Positions 48,522 through 60,194 of a stretch of DNA of 64,000 nt are shown here, piece by piece. Source of the DNA: Amylostereum areolatum (lineage: Eukaryota; Basidiomycota; Agaricomycetes; Russulales; Stereaceae); the NCBI GenBank assembly GCA_012932865.1, contig SAXG01000050.1, forward strand, positions 186,001-250,000, in the 5' to 3' direction. The notes beneath the pieces are model-generated. The model searched no databases, had not been told where the DNA came from, and saw nothing but the letters and a program-made list of their open reading frames with translations. Made by a program: the position numbers and the translations under genes. The stretch's first letter is position 1; the number at the start of each line of letters is the position of its first letter.

Positions 48522-50269
48522 ATCTGGGCTTCGGAGCCCTGCGTGTTGTATGTTCAAAATGCCTGTATATGATTAGGCCGTTCACCTACGCTTTCCATGT
48601 CCCTTGCTATGCGATATGCTTCAAGTCCCTAGGAGACGCTGATTCCACCGATGTGTTGTCACTGCCAGTTCCATGATTCAGAAATCATCGATCACTAGTC
48701 AGGCGCTTCGCGAATCCAGGAAGTGCACTCACTGAAGCGCCCGCCAGGATCTGGCGGAGGGCGTCGACCCCGGGTACGAACTCGAACCCAGAGGGCCGTT
48801 CGGCCTCAGGTCGCTCGGAAGTCCAAAAAAATCCTACTAACCTCTGGGCAAAAGACCATACTGTACAAAAGTTTCTTGAAAGTCGCAATATTTCAAAAAT
48901 TTGTCCTGCGTCTCGCTAATTTCGTCTAAGCTCCCTCCGTCTCCCAAGATTTGGCGGTTGGCCCCGGGATTTTTCTCTGAGCTGGGCGTTGATGCGCCCA
49001 TTTTAATGGTCCCAGGTTGTTCCATCTGTCCTTTTGCGGGCGGTTTAGAGGTCCTAGGATCACGTCCATAAGAGCTAGGAAATTTAATAGTTGAGCGCGA
49101 CGTCTTGTAGTAGCCGCTAGCAATTCACAGCAAGCCTCAGGATTAGAGCGCTCTATGATCAATAAGATTGAATACATACTAAGGAAGATCGGCCTGCGTG
49201 AGAGGAAGGCGTCCCACGTCCACGAGTGTCGCAAAGCGCCGACTTGCCGCCTGTGACTGCATGAGCGTTCAAGGAAGCACAACTAAGAAGAAATACTAAG
49301 TACAGACCTAGTAGCGCCGTTACCTGAGAATCAAGGTGCATGACCAGTGCGAAGATCGCCAAGTGCATATAGGACTCTCCCAGCAGCGCCGGTCGGTGGA
49401 GACGAGTGCAGGTAGCGCGAGACGAGTATCGCATTTACCTGTCCGGGATTGTCCTCCCATCCGGAACCTACAGGTTCGTTTGCGAAGCTGACACTCCTAT
49501 ACGCTCTAAAGTCCAGCTTGAGGCCTCCGGGTCCGGAGGAGTGAAGTTCAGTGAACGTGGTTCCATTGCACAATGGGATTCGAGATATAATCATTACAGC
49601 TTCCTGAGCGACATCAAATGTTTCAGCGCCCTCCTTACCCATCCACAGAATGCTGGAACTTGAGAGAGCCGTACCCTCAGGTGGTCATGAATGCATCCCC
49701 TCCCCCTGACCTCCGCAATGACCGGTGCCTGCGACTTGTTCATTGCGGACTATACAGCAATTTCGCATGAGGGGCTCACCATCTGAGCGAATAGCGCCGC
49801 CAAAAACTCCATTGAAATCAACGGGACAGGCCACGAGGTAGGCTTCGAAACCGCTGGGAACGAGGATACACACGGTGGAATCCAGATAGACCCGGCTCCA
49901 CAAAGTCCTCTGACATTGACAGCATTTTCCTGCAAAGGCCCGGGGTGAATATGCCATTGGAAACGTGCTGTAAATTCGCCACCGCCTTGACCTTGATGGA
50001 AGTCGCGAGGAAAGAATACTACGGTTTTATACGCACGCTATCGGTGTTGAAAGAGTCAACCATCCACGTTCTTGTTCTTGGCGGTCGTGTGGATTGGTCG
50101 TGCGGGTTATGAGCTAGTTCATGGGAAAGTTAGACTCGTGCGTACAAATCCTACGCGCCACTATACACACCTTGGGGGTCATCGATCATCGCACATCCCT
50201 GGCTGCATGTGCTGTTACAAGCAGTGTACCGAGCCGTTAGCTCCGCCTTCTCATCCATCCAGTCCCAAT
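48522..50269. other. Region without a recognised gene, about 1.7 kb
   Basis: Open frames at 48685-48888, 49331-49642 and 49685-49957 (minus) are unrelated to each other and to known domains. A short inverted pair GGCGCTTC/GAAGCGCC lies near 48700-48742. A tRNA-like T-arm word on the minus strand near 48786 has no matching cloverleaf. Probably degenerate repeat-derived sequence. Confidence 0.4.
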
Positions 50270-50607
50270 TCAGCGCACTTTCACGAGTACCCGACTGCCG
50301 CTTCTTGGTCCACATTTCTGAATAAAAGGGACGAATTCGAGGCGAATCACCTTCCTCAAGACAGCGTGTAGTCGCGGAGGTTGAAATTTGGTCCCGAACC
50401 CATGGAGCAGATTCCCACCACGGAGCATATTTTGCTTGCCAATGCCGCCCACTACATCGTCCCGCACCATCAGGTAATCGTCGAAGATGACCTCGGACTT
50501 GATTCCCACATAGTCTTGAGGAATATCGTGTCGGCACATCCAGAGAACCACCCAGAGGAGGACCCATAAGAAAGATTCCATGTCGTCGAGGCCTTTTCAA
50601 AGTGGGT
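50270..50607 (-). pseudogene. FunK1 fungal-type kinase, C-terminal fragment
   Basis: Directly follows the end of the larger FunK1 pseudogene in the same orientation. It starts abruptly at the kinase C-lobe segment DDMESFLWVLLWVVLW and ends after GTKFQPPRLHAVLRK and GPRSGSRVLVKVR. It matches the region DDMESF.. to KFEPAPLHGVL of the larger copy, so it is a truncated tandem duplicate. It has no ATP-binding or catalytic-loop portion and cannot be an active kinase. Confidence 0.7.
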
Positions 50608-52886
50608 TTAGTGAAAATCCAGGGAGGCGCTTTCGCGACTGTCGGAACGTTTTGAGTTCACCGTGTCCGAGTCTTCAGACGGAATGGACCTATACTGAGG
50701 AGGATCATGTGTCGGCCATTCAACACCATCAAGATATGCTTGAATACGACGGCGAAGTGGAGACGCGTCCTTCAGGAGCGACATCCCCCCGGTGTACTGA
50801 GCCAGTTGATACTCGTATTCTTCTACCCTCTCATCCCATAGCTCCGGACCCAGGTCTGGTTTCAGGCTGTCCGATGGCATCACTGGTTCCAGGTAGCGCG
50901 GCCTCAACGTAGCATGCATCACTGCTAGGACACCGTGAAGCGGCGCGGGTTCAAACTTTGTGCCGAGTTCGCCCTCGAAGTTCCCTCCGAGGAATAGGTT
51001 CTCTTTGACGCCACCGCCAAGCGGGTCGCCGCCAACCATCATACAGGCGTCGAAGGCGCTCTCCAGCTTGACCTTCACCCTTCCCGGCGTAAGACCGTGC
51101 CTTGCCGAACTTGAGCACGACCCAGAGCAAAACCCAGAAAGGACTCCATGTCGTCCAAGAGGAGGTGAGGAGCCCAGCAGTCCTGCGCACGCGCGGCGGA
51201 TATAAATTGTCATGTGCCAACGAGGTCTTTGCGACGGATGCTCGGGTCCTAAATCGACAACCTTCATCGCAGAGTCCCAGTCGACTGAGAAGGCCTCGTC
51301 CGTCCTCTGTAATGAGAATATTTCCGACACTGATGTCGTGGTGACGATAGCCCGCTTCCTCGGCATATTGGTGTGCTGTGAATATATGTATATATATGAG
51401 GACACAAACAGAAGCATAGTGAAGTCTGAAGGAACCAGACCTTCAAGAGCATCCACAATTGCTTGCACGAGCTCTTTTGAGCAGTGAAAATGTAGTCAAT
51501 GATCGACCGAGCTTTGCCGATACCAGGCGGTAATAACGGCGAGGAGTCGTTGCCTGGTTGGGATGTGCCCACGTACGGGTGGCGTACAGGGGTAGTGGTA
51601 TCGCTCGATTTACCATCCTGCAGAACGTCCGACGCTGCAAAGACGTCACCTATGTGGGGCACACCGGCAGCCTGCAGTTTCCGGAGGATCGCCGCTTCCT
51701 CTTCATGCTCGGGAGAGTTGATTCTCCACGTGTCCTTCAGGTGACGAACGGTGGCGGAGGACGTATCGTATGCGACGATGGAACGAGTGGCCTTGCTCAC
51801 GGGACAGCGCGGGCGGTACTTTGGTAGCGCGACGACATACTCCCTACTTTGATCTGTTGGTTGGACCATGCACGAAGTGGAGAATGGGCGAGAATCAGGA
51901 GAAGAATCGGGGTCCGAAGGGAGACGGAGGAGGTACAGTAGTCGGTGAGGTTCGATAGTCAAAGAGCTACGAATTTTGGCTTCTTCGTGTGAGTCCAGGA
52001 CTCCCGCCGTAGCCTCCGTGGCGTTCTCGTCGTGCCCACGCTGTAACGCCGACATATGACTGTAACGCCATATATATTGTGCAAGAGGCTCTGGGTTTTC
52101 GACGTAGTCGAAGACCTCGGAGACGATCGCGCCTGCTCGGTCCCAGCGAATGAAACAGGCCTTGGAACCCATGATAAGGAAGGAAAAGCAGAAAAGGCGG
52201 AATTGAAGGGAGAGGAGTGCATTTGCGTAGGCGATGATTTGTCCCCGAGTGTCGCATCCCATTTCGGTCCAATTCTCGAGAGCAAATTTTGAGGCGGTCC
52301 CCCCGTCAGAGAATGCATCAGCGAGCTCCGTGAACTTGAAGTCGCCAAACATGTCCGCATGTGAAAAGTCGGTAGTAGTGGTAGGCTGTGGCTGAGAGCA
52401 GTGATAGATCATGATGTCGGGAGACAAGCCCTTCTGATCTTGCGGTGTAGAGGTGGATGGATCGCCGCAGGCCGACGTGTCAACAACAACGACCCTCTCG
52501 CCACAGAGGGGACGGCATGCCTCAATCTGAGCCCGCGGTCAGCCACACATAACGAAACAGAAAGTGTCACCCACAAAGTGTCTATACATTTCTTTCTCCG
52601 TCGACGCAGAGGCCACCTTCTTGAACGAAACGTCCGGCATCGGCTCGTCACAAGCGACTGACATGAACTGGCAAAACCACTCGTGGACGGGCATAGGTCC
52701 CACGAAACTACCCGCCATTTCCTTCGTAATCACCCGTTGTGCGTCATTCGTGACACGGTGGGTAGAAGTGAACGGGGTAGATGAGTCGAAATGGTCGAGG
52801 GACGAGCTCCTGTCCGACCTAAGTCGTTTGAGAGTTTCGTGGCTCCGTTGTTCGTTTACTACAGCGTCGCGTGTCGGTTGAGGCAT
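50608..52886 (-). pseudogene. FunK1 fungal-type protein kinase, degenerate
   Basis: FunK1 kinases are an agaricomycete-expanded protein kinase-like family. The start at 52886 (MPQPTRDAVVNEQRSHE) and N-domain GSFVGPMPVHEWFCQFM, FTELADAF, TRGQIIAYANALLSLQFRLF and IRWDRAGAIVSEVFDYVENP are intact. So are VAYDTSSATVRHLKDTWRI and GKARSIIDYIFTAQ. The catalytic loop is GYRHHDISVGNILITEDGRG (HHD in place of HRD, usual in FunK1). Beyond this the reading frame breaks repeatedly: before VDWDSAMKVVD, before DPSIRRKDLVGT, between DDMESF and WVLLWVVLKFGK, and before HGLTPGRVKVKLESAFDA. A TGA occupies the place of Trp in the conserved GTWQF near 51206. The tail, GTKFEPAPLHGVLAV to SRESASLDFH, stops at 50608. 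No active enzyme is expected. Confidence 0.82.
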
Positions 52887-53167
52887 CGGCTGAAGAAATC
52901 ACAGGGAGAGATGATGTCGAATGGAGGTAGAAGGGGAACCGTAAACGGTTCAGTTCGCCAACTTCACTGACGAGTGGTAAGAAGAGTGTAAAAGTCAAGT
53001 AAGTAGCAGCGAATTAAAGGCCGGTTCATCCAATGACGTCACGTGATAGCATAAACAAGTAATCTTTTACAGCCTGAAGTCGTTTGCAGAAACCTTGCAA
53101 TTGACAGTACTACATAATGAGTGGTTGCGCGAGAAGGAGGAAAGCCTATCAAAGCCGATCCCAGCCC

Positions 53168-54181
53168 TCATCCACGGAACCTCGCAACGCTCGCCCCCTT
53201 TGCACCCAACGGCGGCTGGCCTCGATGGAAGCCCCGAGGTCTTGCTGCTCCAAGCGCGGGCTGTCGAGAGACGCTTGGGGCACCATAGAAAGCTCCAGAA
53301 GGCTCAACTTGCGGTGGGCCGGCTTGAGGTTTTGCTCCCTTTGTGCTAGGATTCCCGGTTCGTGGTCGCGAGACTCGACCATTGGGATCGGCGCCGAAGC
53401 TGTCCCGTGCAGGTAAAAGACCGCCAATAAACTCATCTTCTGGTGCAAAGAGGGATACGTCCCGATCGGCGGCAGGGTCTCCGATACCGTGGGGCACGCT
53501 CTGTTGTCCTAGACTCGGAGTGTCCTCCACCATCGCCTTGAGCTGTATGACGAGCATCCCACACCACTCCGACCAGAACAGGCCCGCCTGTTCGTCGTCG
53601 AGGATGTGTTTCGGCGGGCCGTAAAATTTCAGGGGATCCATTTCGGCGATGTGGGCGAGCTTGAGCAGGGTGTCCGCGTCGAGGTTGTTCAAGGTATCGG
53701 TCGCTGGCAGCTGAGTGGCCTCAGGAACCAGGGCCTGGCCAGCGAGATCGCGAACCGGGAGATCCTGTGGCAAGGTTAACGGAGATGAAGGACGACGGAG
53801 GTAAGCCTGTCGCACCGGATAGCCATGAAAGTCGTCGACGAGGTGACGAGGATGGTGGGCGACAGGCATCAAGCCGAGCGGGCTCAGAAGTGCACCATCG
53901 GATAGGGATGTAATAGTTGGCATCGACGGGACAGGACACGCGATGGATGTGGGGCGGATATTGGCATGGTCGTGCTTGTCACCGGGGAAGCGGTCATGTT
54001 GAGTGAAATGCATAGCCCTTCGTGTCGCTGGTGGATGAGGAAGGGGTCTATTTGTCCGTCCTGCTGCTGTTCGAGAGGCTGTGGATATTCGCTGTCCACC
54101 GATGAGCTTTCTTCCTCCGTCCTGCTCGCATGTCGGCTTTGGCGCAGGATCTCCAGAGCTTGAACCGCGCTCCCCCGTCAT
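53168..54181 (-). CDS. Hypothetical Pro/Arg-rich protein, single exon
   Basis: I do not recognise this protein. An uninterrupted frame of 337 codons runs from MTGERGSSSGDPAPKPTC (54181) to GAKGASVARFRG; the frame is open further upstream to an ATG at 54275-54277. The central part looks structured: DTLNNLDADTLLKLAHIAEM, DPLKFYGPPKHILDDEQAGL and FWSEWCGMLVIQLKAMVED. The flanks are Pro/Gly/Arg-rich and probably disordered. No signal peptide or membrane helix. Upstream Ser/Arg-rich sequence (54533-54724, SPRSRSRDGEDSGSPR) may be a spliced 5' exon. Confidence 0.5.
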   Translation of the reverse strand: MTGERGSSSGDPAPKPTCEQDGGRKLIGGQRISTASRTAAGRTNRPLPHPPATRRAMHFTQHDRFPGDKHDHANIRPTSIACPVPSMPTITSLSDGALLSPLGLMPVAHHPRHLVDDFHGYPVRQAYLRRPSSPLTLPQDLPVRDLAGQALVPEATQLPATDTLNNLDADTLLKLAHIAEMDPLKFYGPPKHILDDEQAGLFWSEWCGMLVIQLKAMVEDTPSLGQQSVPHGIGDPAADRDVSLFAPEDEFIGGLLPARDSFGADPNGRVSRPRTGNPSTKGAKPQAGPPQVEPSGAFYGAPSVSRQPALGAARPRGFHRGQPPLGAKGASVARFRG

Positions 54182-55356
54182 GGTGAAACGAAGTATATCA
54201 TTCTTTATCCAGGGCCGCGGAACAGAACGAAAGGTCGAAAAAAGCATTATACCATAGGAAACAATCGCAATGCGCATTTTGACCTATTGAGCGTAGTCCT
54301 GAAACGTCGACGAGTGTTAGGCGAGTTTTACCTAGCGAGAACACGACGTACCATCTCTGGCCCACGAATGATCCTTTAGAACAACCGTTACCGTAGTATC
54401 ATGGAAATGGATGCCTTTCAGAGATGAGAGCAGCGGTTGCCGGCAAGTCAGTGAGGAAATCTTTGAACTCCTTTGGCAGAAGCGTTGGCTAAGCTGCGGC
54501 CAAAGCCTAACGCCAGTCGTAGACTCGTTGGATCAGCATGGCCGAGATTCATCCACGAGGTAAGGAATATGAAGATCGCCTGGGCGTAAGTACTTGCGCA
54601 GCTCCAGAGGGACAAATGATTGCGACGAAGAGAAAGAGTAGCGCGGAGAGCCGGAGTCTTCTCCATCGCGTGACCGCGATCTGGGCGATCTTGCACTTAC
54701 GCCGACGCTACTGTTGTTCTTCAAACTCGTTACTTGCAGACCAGGCGCACGACACGTTCATCGTACAGCGACATTTATTCGTACCCCTTTATGCAGATAT
54801 AGATGCGTGGCAGAGAAATAGCAGGTAGAGTCGGCAGGAAAGGAATAAATTGTATGTGCTAAGAAGAATAACGAAAAAGAGGACTACAACAACAGATGAG
54901 AGACACGGATAGACCCTCTGAAGGCGCACCCAGACGCCGAGTAATACGAGCTGTAGAATCGGTAACACAGACTGAAAAGAGATGCACAAAAAAGAAACAG
55001 TATAGGGGGGTTGCGGGTCGTCGTCCGGATATCGGAAGGAAAGGAGGGCATTATTTACAAACGTTGGGAGGGCGCGGTGTGGACGGAGGACGGATGAAGC
55101 AGTAGGTAGGGTGGAGCATGGGTATGTCCAGAGCGGACAGGCTCGCGAGGATAGGGAAGCGCGGAGACCGAAAAGCGTGAATGTAGCCGGTGAAGTAAGG
55201 TATTCTAGGGACGACTCGACCCGGGGGAGTAAGCGTCAATGGAGCCGGGATGGGATGCGCAATGCAAAAGGACCAATGGAATGTAGACAGTCAGATGAAA
55301 AATTGCGAATAATGACACAGACGGTATGGGGCATGGAGCGCGGCGAGGAAAGGTCT
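54182..55356. other. Region without a firmly called gene
   Basis: Apart from the possible upstream Ser/Arg-rich exon at 54533-54724, I see no coding pattern. It also holds the 3' flank of the DGK1-like gene. Confidence 0.4.
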
Positions 55357-56712
55357 TCAGTAGCTGAACCAGCTGAGGACCTTGAGGAAACCCCAGATGC
55401 ATCCGCCAGAGATGATTGGCAACGTCAAGTTATCATCCAGCGAGCCGAGGTCTAGAAAAATTGGTAGTCAGTACTTGAAGAACACGGGGAGAAAAGACGG
55501 CAAGCTCACCAAGCGCTTCTGCAATCCCGGTAACCAGACCCGCGACGATGCTGATGGCCGCCAAGCCCACGAGCCCACCTGTAGGCAGGCCCTGGAACCC
55601 AACGTCCCTCAACGCACCCTTCACGGTGTCCGCGACGACGCTCGTGTCCACAGCATGCGCTGCGACTCCGCTCTCCCACGTCCAGCTCGCGAGCGAGTCG
55701 CCAACGGCGGGGGCTAGCCAGCGCCAGAAGGAGAAGACAATAACGGATCCCGAGATCGCCGCGGCGGTGAAGCCTGCAAGGGACTTGCGTGGTGCGAGGG
55801 GTAGTCCGAGTAGGTGCCGGGGAAGAGGGGGAGTAAGGTATCCCCAGAGACGCCCGAACGTCGATGCGGCTGTGTCCGCCCAAGACAGACTGATCTCGAC
55901 ATGTCAGCATAGGCCCCCCTGCAGTCAATAGAGAAAAGGAGGCGTACATCATGATAGACATGATAGCGATGTCGATTGGGTAGAGGGTGAGCACCCATAG
56001 CACGCCAATGATATACCAGATCACGCCGTTCGAGTGGTTCTATTGCGCGAACATGAAAAAATTGATCGGGTCGATGAAGGAACGGATACGCACCTTTTCG
56101 CTTTCACGCATGAGGAAGCCGACGGCGCGTTCGTAGAGACGCTCGAAGGCCGGCCAGTTGAGGCGAAGAACGTCGGCTGGTACAATGATGCAGAGTGCGC
56201 CAGCGAGCACGAGCACGACCTGTTCCGGCGACCCTCGCGACGCGTACAGATACAACGTCAAAAAACCTGCAGAGAAATACACCCAAACGCATGGCGGGCG
56301 TCGGTTAGATTAAGAAAAGTCAGGTTTGGAGAAGGAGATGCGAGTCACGCGACATACCGATAGAGGAGTGAAGCGTCTTGCGAGGGATCTCCCAATCCAC
56401 CTTCTTCTTCTCCGTCTCTTTCGCGCCAGCTACCGCGCGTCCATTGGACATGCCATTCGTCAGCGCGCTCTCCACCGCAAGGGCATCGTCGGTCTCGTCA
56501 ACCTCGGTGACTGTAGACTTTTGCACCTGCGTTGTTGAGCCCTTTGATTTGCGTTGCCGCACGGCTGGACGCGGTATGCCGTTCTGTTGAGAGGAGGCAA
56601 AAGATATTTTGGGCGAAGGGGAGCGGGTGAGGGAGCGTGAGCGTGAGGAGCGCCGGGAGGCATCCGAGTGTGCCATGGCCAGCGTGAAAGCGTCGTTTGC
56701 AGGTATCGTCAT
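55357..56712 (-). CDS. DGK1: CTP-dependent diacylglycerol kinase (DGK1-like)
   Basis: Makes phosphatidic acid from diacylglycerol using CTP, at the ER/nuclear membrane. Start MTIPANDAFTLAMAHSD at 56712; a second Met (MAHSD) or the more upstream frame to 56892 are alternatives. The N-terminus is Ser/Arg-rich and disordered. The enzyme domain begins WEIPRKTLHSSIGFLTLYLY, with the conserved RKxxH, then PEQVVLVLAGALCIIVPADV, RAVGFLMRESEK, NGVIWYIIGVLWVLTLYPID and IAIMSIMM. Next is the CTP-transferase signature LSWADTAASTFGRLWG, then TPPLPR, KSLAGFTAAAISGSVIVF and GLAAISIVAGLVTGIAEAL. It ends DLGSLDDNLTLPIISGGCIW, GFLKVLSWFSY. Several helices; five introns. The D-L-x-x-L-D-D-N tail is typical of Dgk1. 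Confidence 0.85.
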
Positions 56713-57375
56713 TGGGAGTAACGGGATTTGGAAGATCGTAAAAGAGGAGATAAGTTCGAATGTGTCGCCGTTGCCGTCGCCGTCGTCGGTGAGAAAGGGT
56801 TCGGGAGGGGCGGGAGGAGGAGAGGGGGGAGGGAGGGAGAGGGGGAGGGAGGAGGAAGACGTCGGGGTCGGGGACGAGGAACAAGCCTGCAATTGAAAGG
56901 AGGTGGACTGGATGGCGGTCGGCCTTTGTCCAAATTGGATGCCGCCGTCGCCGGTCTCGGGCCGTCGCCATTGTCAGTCAAGCTGACCTCGACAAACACT
57001 CGTCCGTTCGCTCTTCTTCCACAATAAATGATTAGTGCAAGGTTCAAGGTTCAATTACGTACTGCGATAGAAGGCGCGATACGTATATAGTAGCACATAC
57101 CCGAATACCACCCAGCCGAGCAAGCTCATAGTTGCTGCGCTTAAATAAGTACTTGACTGAGTGCTGTACCGGTACTTAGTACGAGTTCCAACCCACTGAC
57201 ATGCGCGATCATCAACTCAGATATGGCGGTGAAAGGCTCGTATGTGTTACGATGGTAAACTGTAATGACCGAAAAAGCAAACGTGACGATAGCGATAATG
57301 CGGAGCATGTATGTAAGTAAGTACAGACTGATAAACAAGCTGATCCTGCCTTGGTCCCGACTCCCCCTAGCAGCC
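56713..57375. other. Intergenic region upstream of DGK1-like gene
   Basis: Contains a strongly purine-rich stretch of GGAGGG repeats at about 56800-56870. Codons for it can be read as Pro/Ser upstream of the DGK1 start, but more likely it is promoter/5'-UTR low complexity. No separate gene seen. Confidence 0.45.
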
Positions 57376-58727
57376 TCAGCTCCTCACACCCCCACCGCTC
57401 CCGCTCCCGCTGCCATTGCTAGCTAGCGTGCTCGCGCTGCTCCCCGATGACGTCTTCGACGTAAGCTGTTTCCTCCAGCCGTTCGTCGATGAATGCGAAT
57501 TCCAAAACGAATCGTACGTCAGCGGCGCGGACGTCGACCCCATCAGCCCACTGCCGTTACTCGAAGGTGGTGGCGGCGGCGCAGTGGGTATGTCGAACAT
57601 TTTTGTTGGGCGAAATGTCTGTGGAGGTCCCTGGCCGGAACTGAAGGACCCGTTGGTGACGGTGAAGGACGAAGTGAACGGATGCGGGCCTGGTCCGTAT
57701 GTTGCCAGGGACTGGGTGGATGAGATATTGGATGGAAAGGATGACATTCCGGGTATTGGAATGACGGCTGGTGAGAAGGGTGATGGGGATACAAATGTGG
57801 ACTGGGAGGTGAACGATGACGAGGCTGACGGGGGAGGGAAGGTGCTGAACGTGGACGATTGTGGCGCGAAGGGTGACAGGACCTCCGTTGCAGTCCGCGA
57901 GAGGGGCTGGTAAGTTGGAGTACTTGGTCCAAAGTTTGAGGATGCCTGTGTCGGGTGTGTCGGTAGCCGGGCGAGTTCTGCTGCCACTGCTGGCCCTGGT
58001 GCGGGAGTGGTACTACTACCTGCCATTGAACGGCCGGTCTCTGATACTGACGTCGCCGAGGGACGAGACGGTTGGGAAGGCGGTCGGGATAGCTGACTTG
58101 TCGATGGTGACAACGTCTGCGATAGACCAGAAGGAGGGAGCACTGGCGTCGGTGGCACAGGAGGATCTTGAGTAGGAGAAGACGCATCGACGGCGTTCCC
58201 AGAGCTCGCACTATTTGCGGGGGCGGATGGCGTTCCCGCTGCGTTTTTAGACGCAGACGAGGATAGCGATGTCGACTGAGTGGGCTGGGCTGGTTCTGGC
58301 AACCGCAGAGTAGGTGCGCGTTGCACTGGCTTTGGCCGGCTTTTCATCGCGGAGTGGTGAAAGTAGAGGTTCTCAACCTCGTTCAGATTTTGTCTTTGCT
58401 GCACAGACAGCAGATCTAGCTTCAATATCCAGACAAAGGGTTAGAGAATGCGACGACGCACCCATCCATGTTCGACTTTTAGACGCGCGTACTGTAGCCG
58501 CATCTGGAGCTGCTTTGAGAGCTAATCCAACCACAGATATATGGTCAAGTTTTCCAGTACGTTTGAAAACGAAGCCATGGGACGGTGCGGCTGAAGGTCA
58601 GCGACCGGCTATCCCAGGATAACGCAGGAAACACGCGTACATGAACTGCCCTTGCCTTCTCCATTACCGTCCTTCTTCTCCTGAAATCGAGGTCATTCGA
58701 CCCGGATGCGACACCATTCCCAGACAT
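57376..58727 (-). CDS. Ser/Pro-rich disordered protein with short helical N-terminus
   Basis: Unknown function. Exon 1 begins MSGNGVASGSNDLDFRRRRT (58727). A small exon may give PHRPMASFSN. The next exon reads LSKQLQMRLQYARLKVEHGW. The long last exon opens LLSVQQRQNLNEVENLYFHH; together these form a helical motif of two charged amphipathic stretches. The remaining ~330 residues are Ser/Pro/Thr-rich with no fold, ending SSGSSASTLASNGSGSGSGG, VRS. The conserved short helical module followed by disorder is a common layout of transcriptional co-regulators, but that is only inference. Stop at 57376-57378. Confidence 0.6.
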
Positions 58728-59433
58728 ACTGTAAAGGAAGGTGCTGGCGTCGTCGAAACGTAGGTGTGAAAGCGGGGAAAAGAAGAAGGAGCATCTGGCC
58801 AATTTGGGGCGAGGCTCGCGTGATACGCTTCCGTACGTGTTCTCATCACGTGCGAGAAGAACAGGCGTTCGGGGACCGGACCGTCTGCTCCCGGACGCCT
58901 TTGCCCAGTGCCCAAGTGAAGTCGACGTCTCCCATGATGGTGCGTGATGCCGAGACGTTTACCCAGTTTTATCCGAGTACGTAGTCTTCACGCAGATAAC
59001 GGTGTGTTTGTGGACATAGTACAAATATTATAACCTCGAGACCGAGGAACATGCCTGGTGTGTACAATAGTGAAACAACCATTGCAATCTGGTGTCGAGT
59101 GCGCGAATCGGGTCGGAGAACAGTTTAAAAGGTAATGTCCTGGGGGGTATGCTCTAGAGGAAACGTCGGATAAGAGACGGGGAAAGGAAGCCAATTAGGC
59201 ACACGCACCTGGGCTTGTAGATGTCGATGCGGAAGGAGCCCGTCTGAAACCATACGGGCACACGACCCCCGTCCCGCACCCCCCGCCATAAATACTGCAC
59301 AGACTCCATACTCCAGGGGAGAATCTGTACCCTCCCGCTCCATCCATACAATCTCCCGATCCCTGCCAACTCCATACTCCCCTCCCCTCTCGTCCAGGCG
59401 TCTTCTGGAGGATCGATGACCGTTCGTGGCGCA
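58728..59433. other. Intergenic region between the Ser/Pro-rich gene and UBC2
   Basis: About 700 bp. No gene recognised; short overlapping open frames only. Confidence 0.4.
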
Positions 59434-60030
59434 TCAGGACTCTTGAGCGAATTTCACCTTCTCGTCTTCCTCCTGCCAGCTTTCTTCTACCGTAGATCGC
59501 ACGCGTCGAACATACTCCTTCATGTTCTCTCGATACAGTTGGGCGGCTTCGGCGTTGGCGGGACTGTTAGGATTGGGGTCGTGGAGGAGACTTTGGATGC
59601 TGGTAAGAATGGCGGCGACGTCATATGTGGGAGACCATCGGTTCTGTAGAATGTCGAGGCAGAGTTCGCCGTTGGCGTATACGTTGGGGTGGAACATGCG
59701 GGAAAGGAACTTGACTGTCGGGGGCTTGTTCGGATACGACTCTTCGAACGTCAGCAGGAGTTTGAACGTGCCATCCTCAAAAGGAGTGTCGACTGTGTTT
59801 TGTATGTTGAGATGGAGATCAACAGAAGGGAGGGGTTTGAGACGCACTTGGACCAAAGATGACCGCATTCCACAACATGATGTTATCTGGGCATGGGCTC
59901 CCGGATATGCCACCCGGTGGGTCGCTGGATAGGCGTTTGAAGTCGCGAATTAGACGCCGCCGACAATTCGTAGACTACAGCCGTTTGAGAGATTGGATCA
60001 GATACAACTAATGCGGTTTATGCGTACCAT
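59434..60030 (-). CDS. UBC2: E2 ubiquitin-conjugating enzyme RAD6/UBC2
   Basis: Works with RING partners in PCNA and histone H2B ubiquitylation. The first coding exon is only ATG (60028-60030). Exon 2 (59848-59974) reads [40 protein letters not shown]. Exon 3 (59434-59792) gives [60 protein letters not shown] with the active-site Cys in GELCLDIL, then [20 protein letters not shown]. Total 489 nt, or 162 residues. It has the short acidic tail [13 protein letters not shown], longer than in animals but shorter than the yeast acidic tail. A MITE-like element lies 157 bp upstream. Confidence 0.94.
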
Positions 60031-60194
60031 GATGGTTGTAGAAGTGGAAGAGGAGGTCGACAAGGCGAGGCTCGATGGGTACGCCAGTACCTCTTAGTCA
60101 GCTCGCGCACGCGGTGCCGTCGTTGCCGCAACAATTTGTAAGCACACGGAGCTCCGTGATTGGCCTGGGACGGTCTCCAGCCGCGGCCTCCACT

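Noticed and set aside
48770..48800. tRNA-like T-arm word (GGGTTCGAG on minus)
   Set aside because: No acceptor, D or anticodon stem can be built around it.
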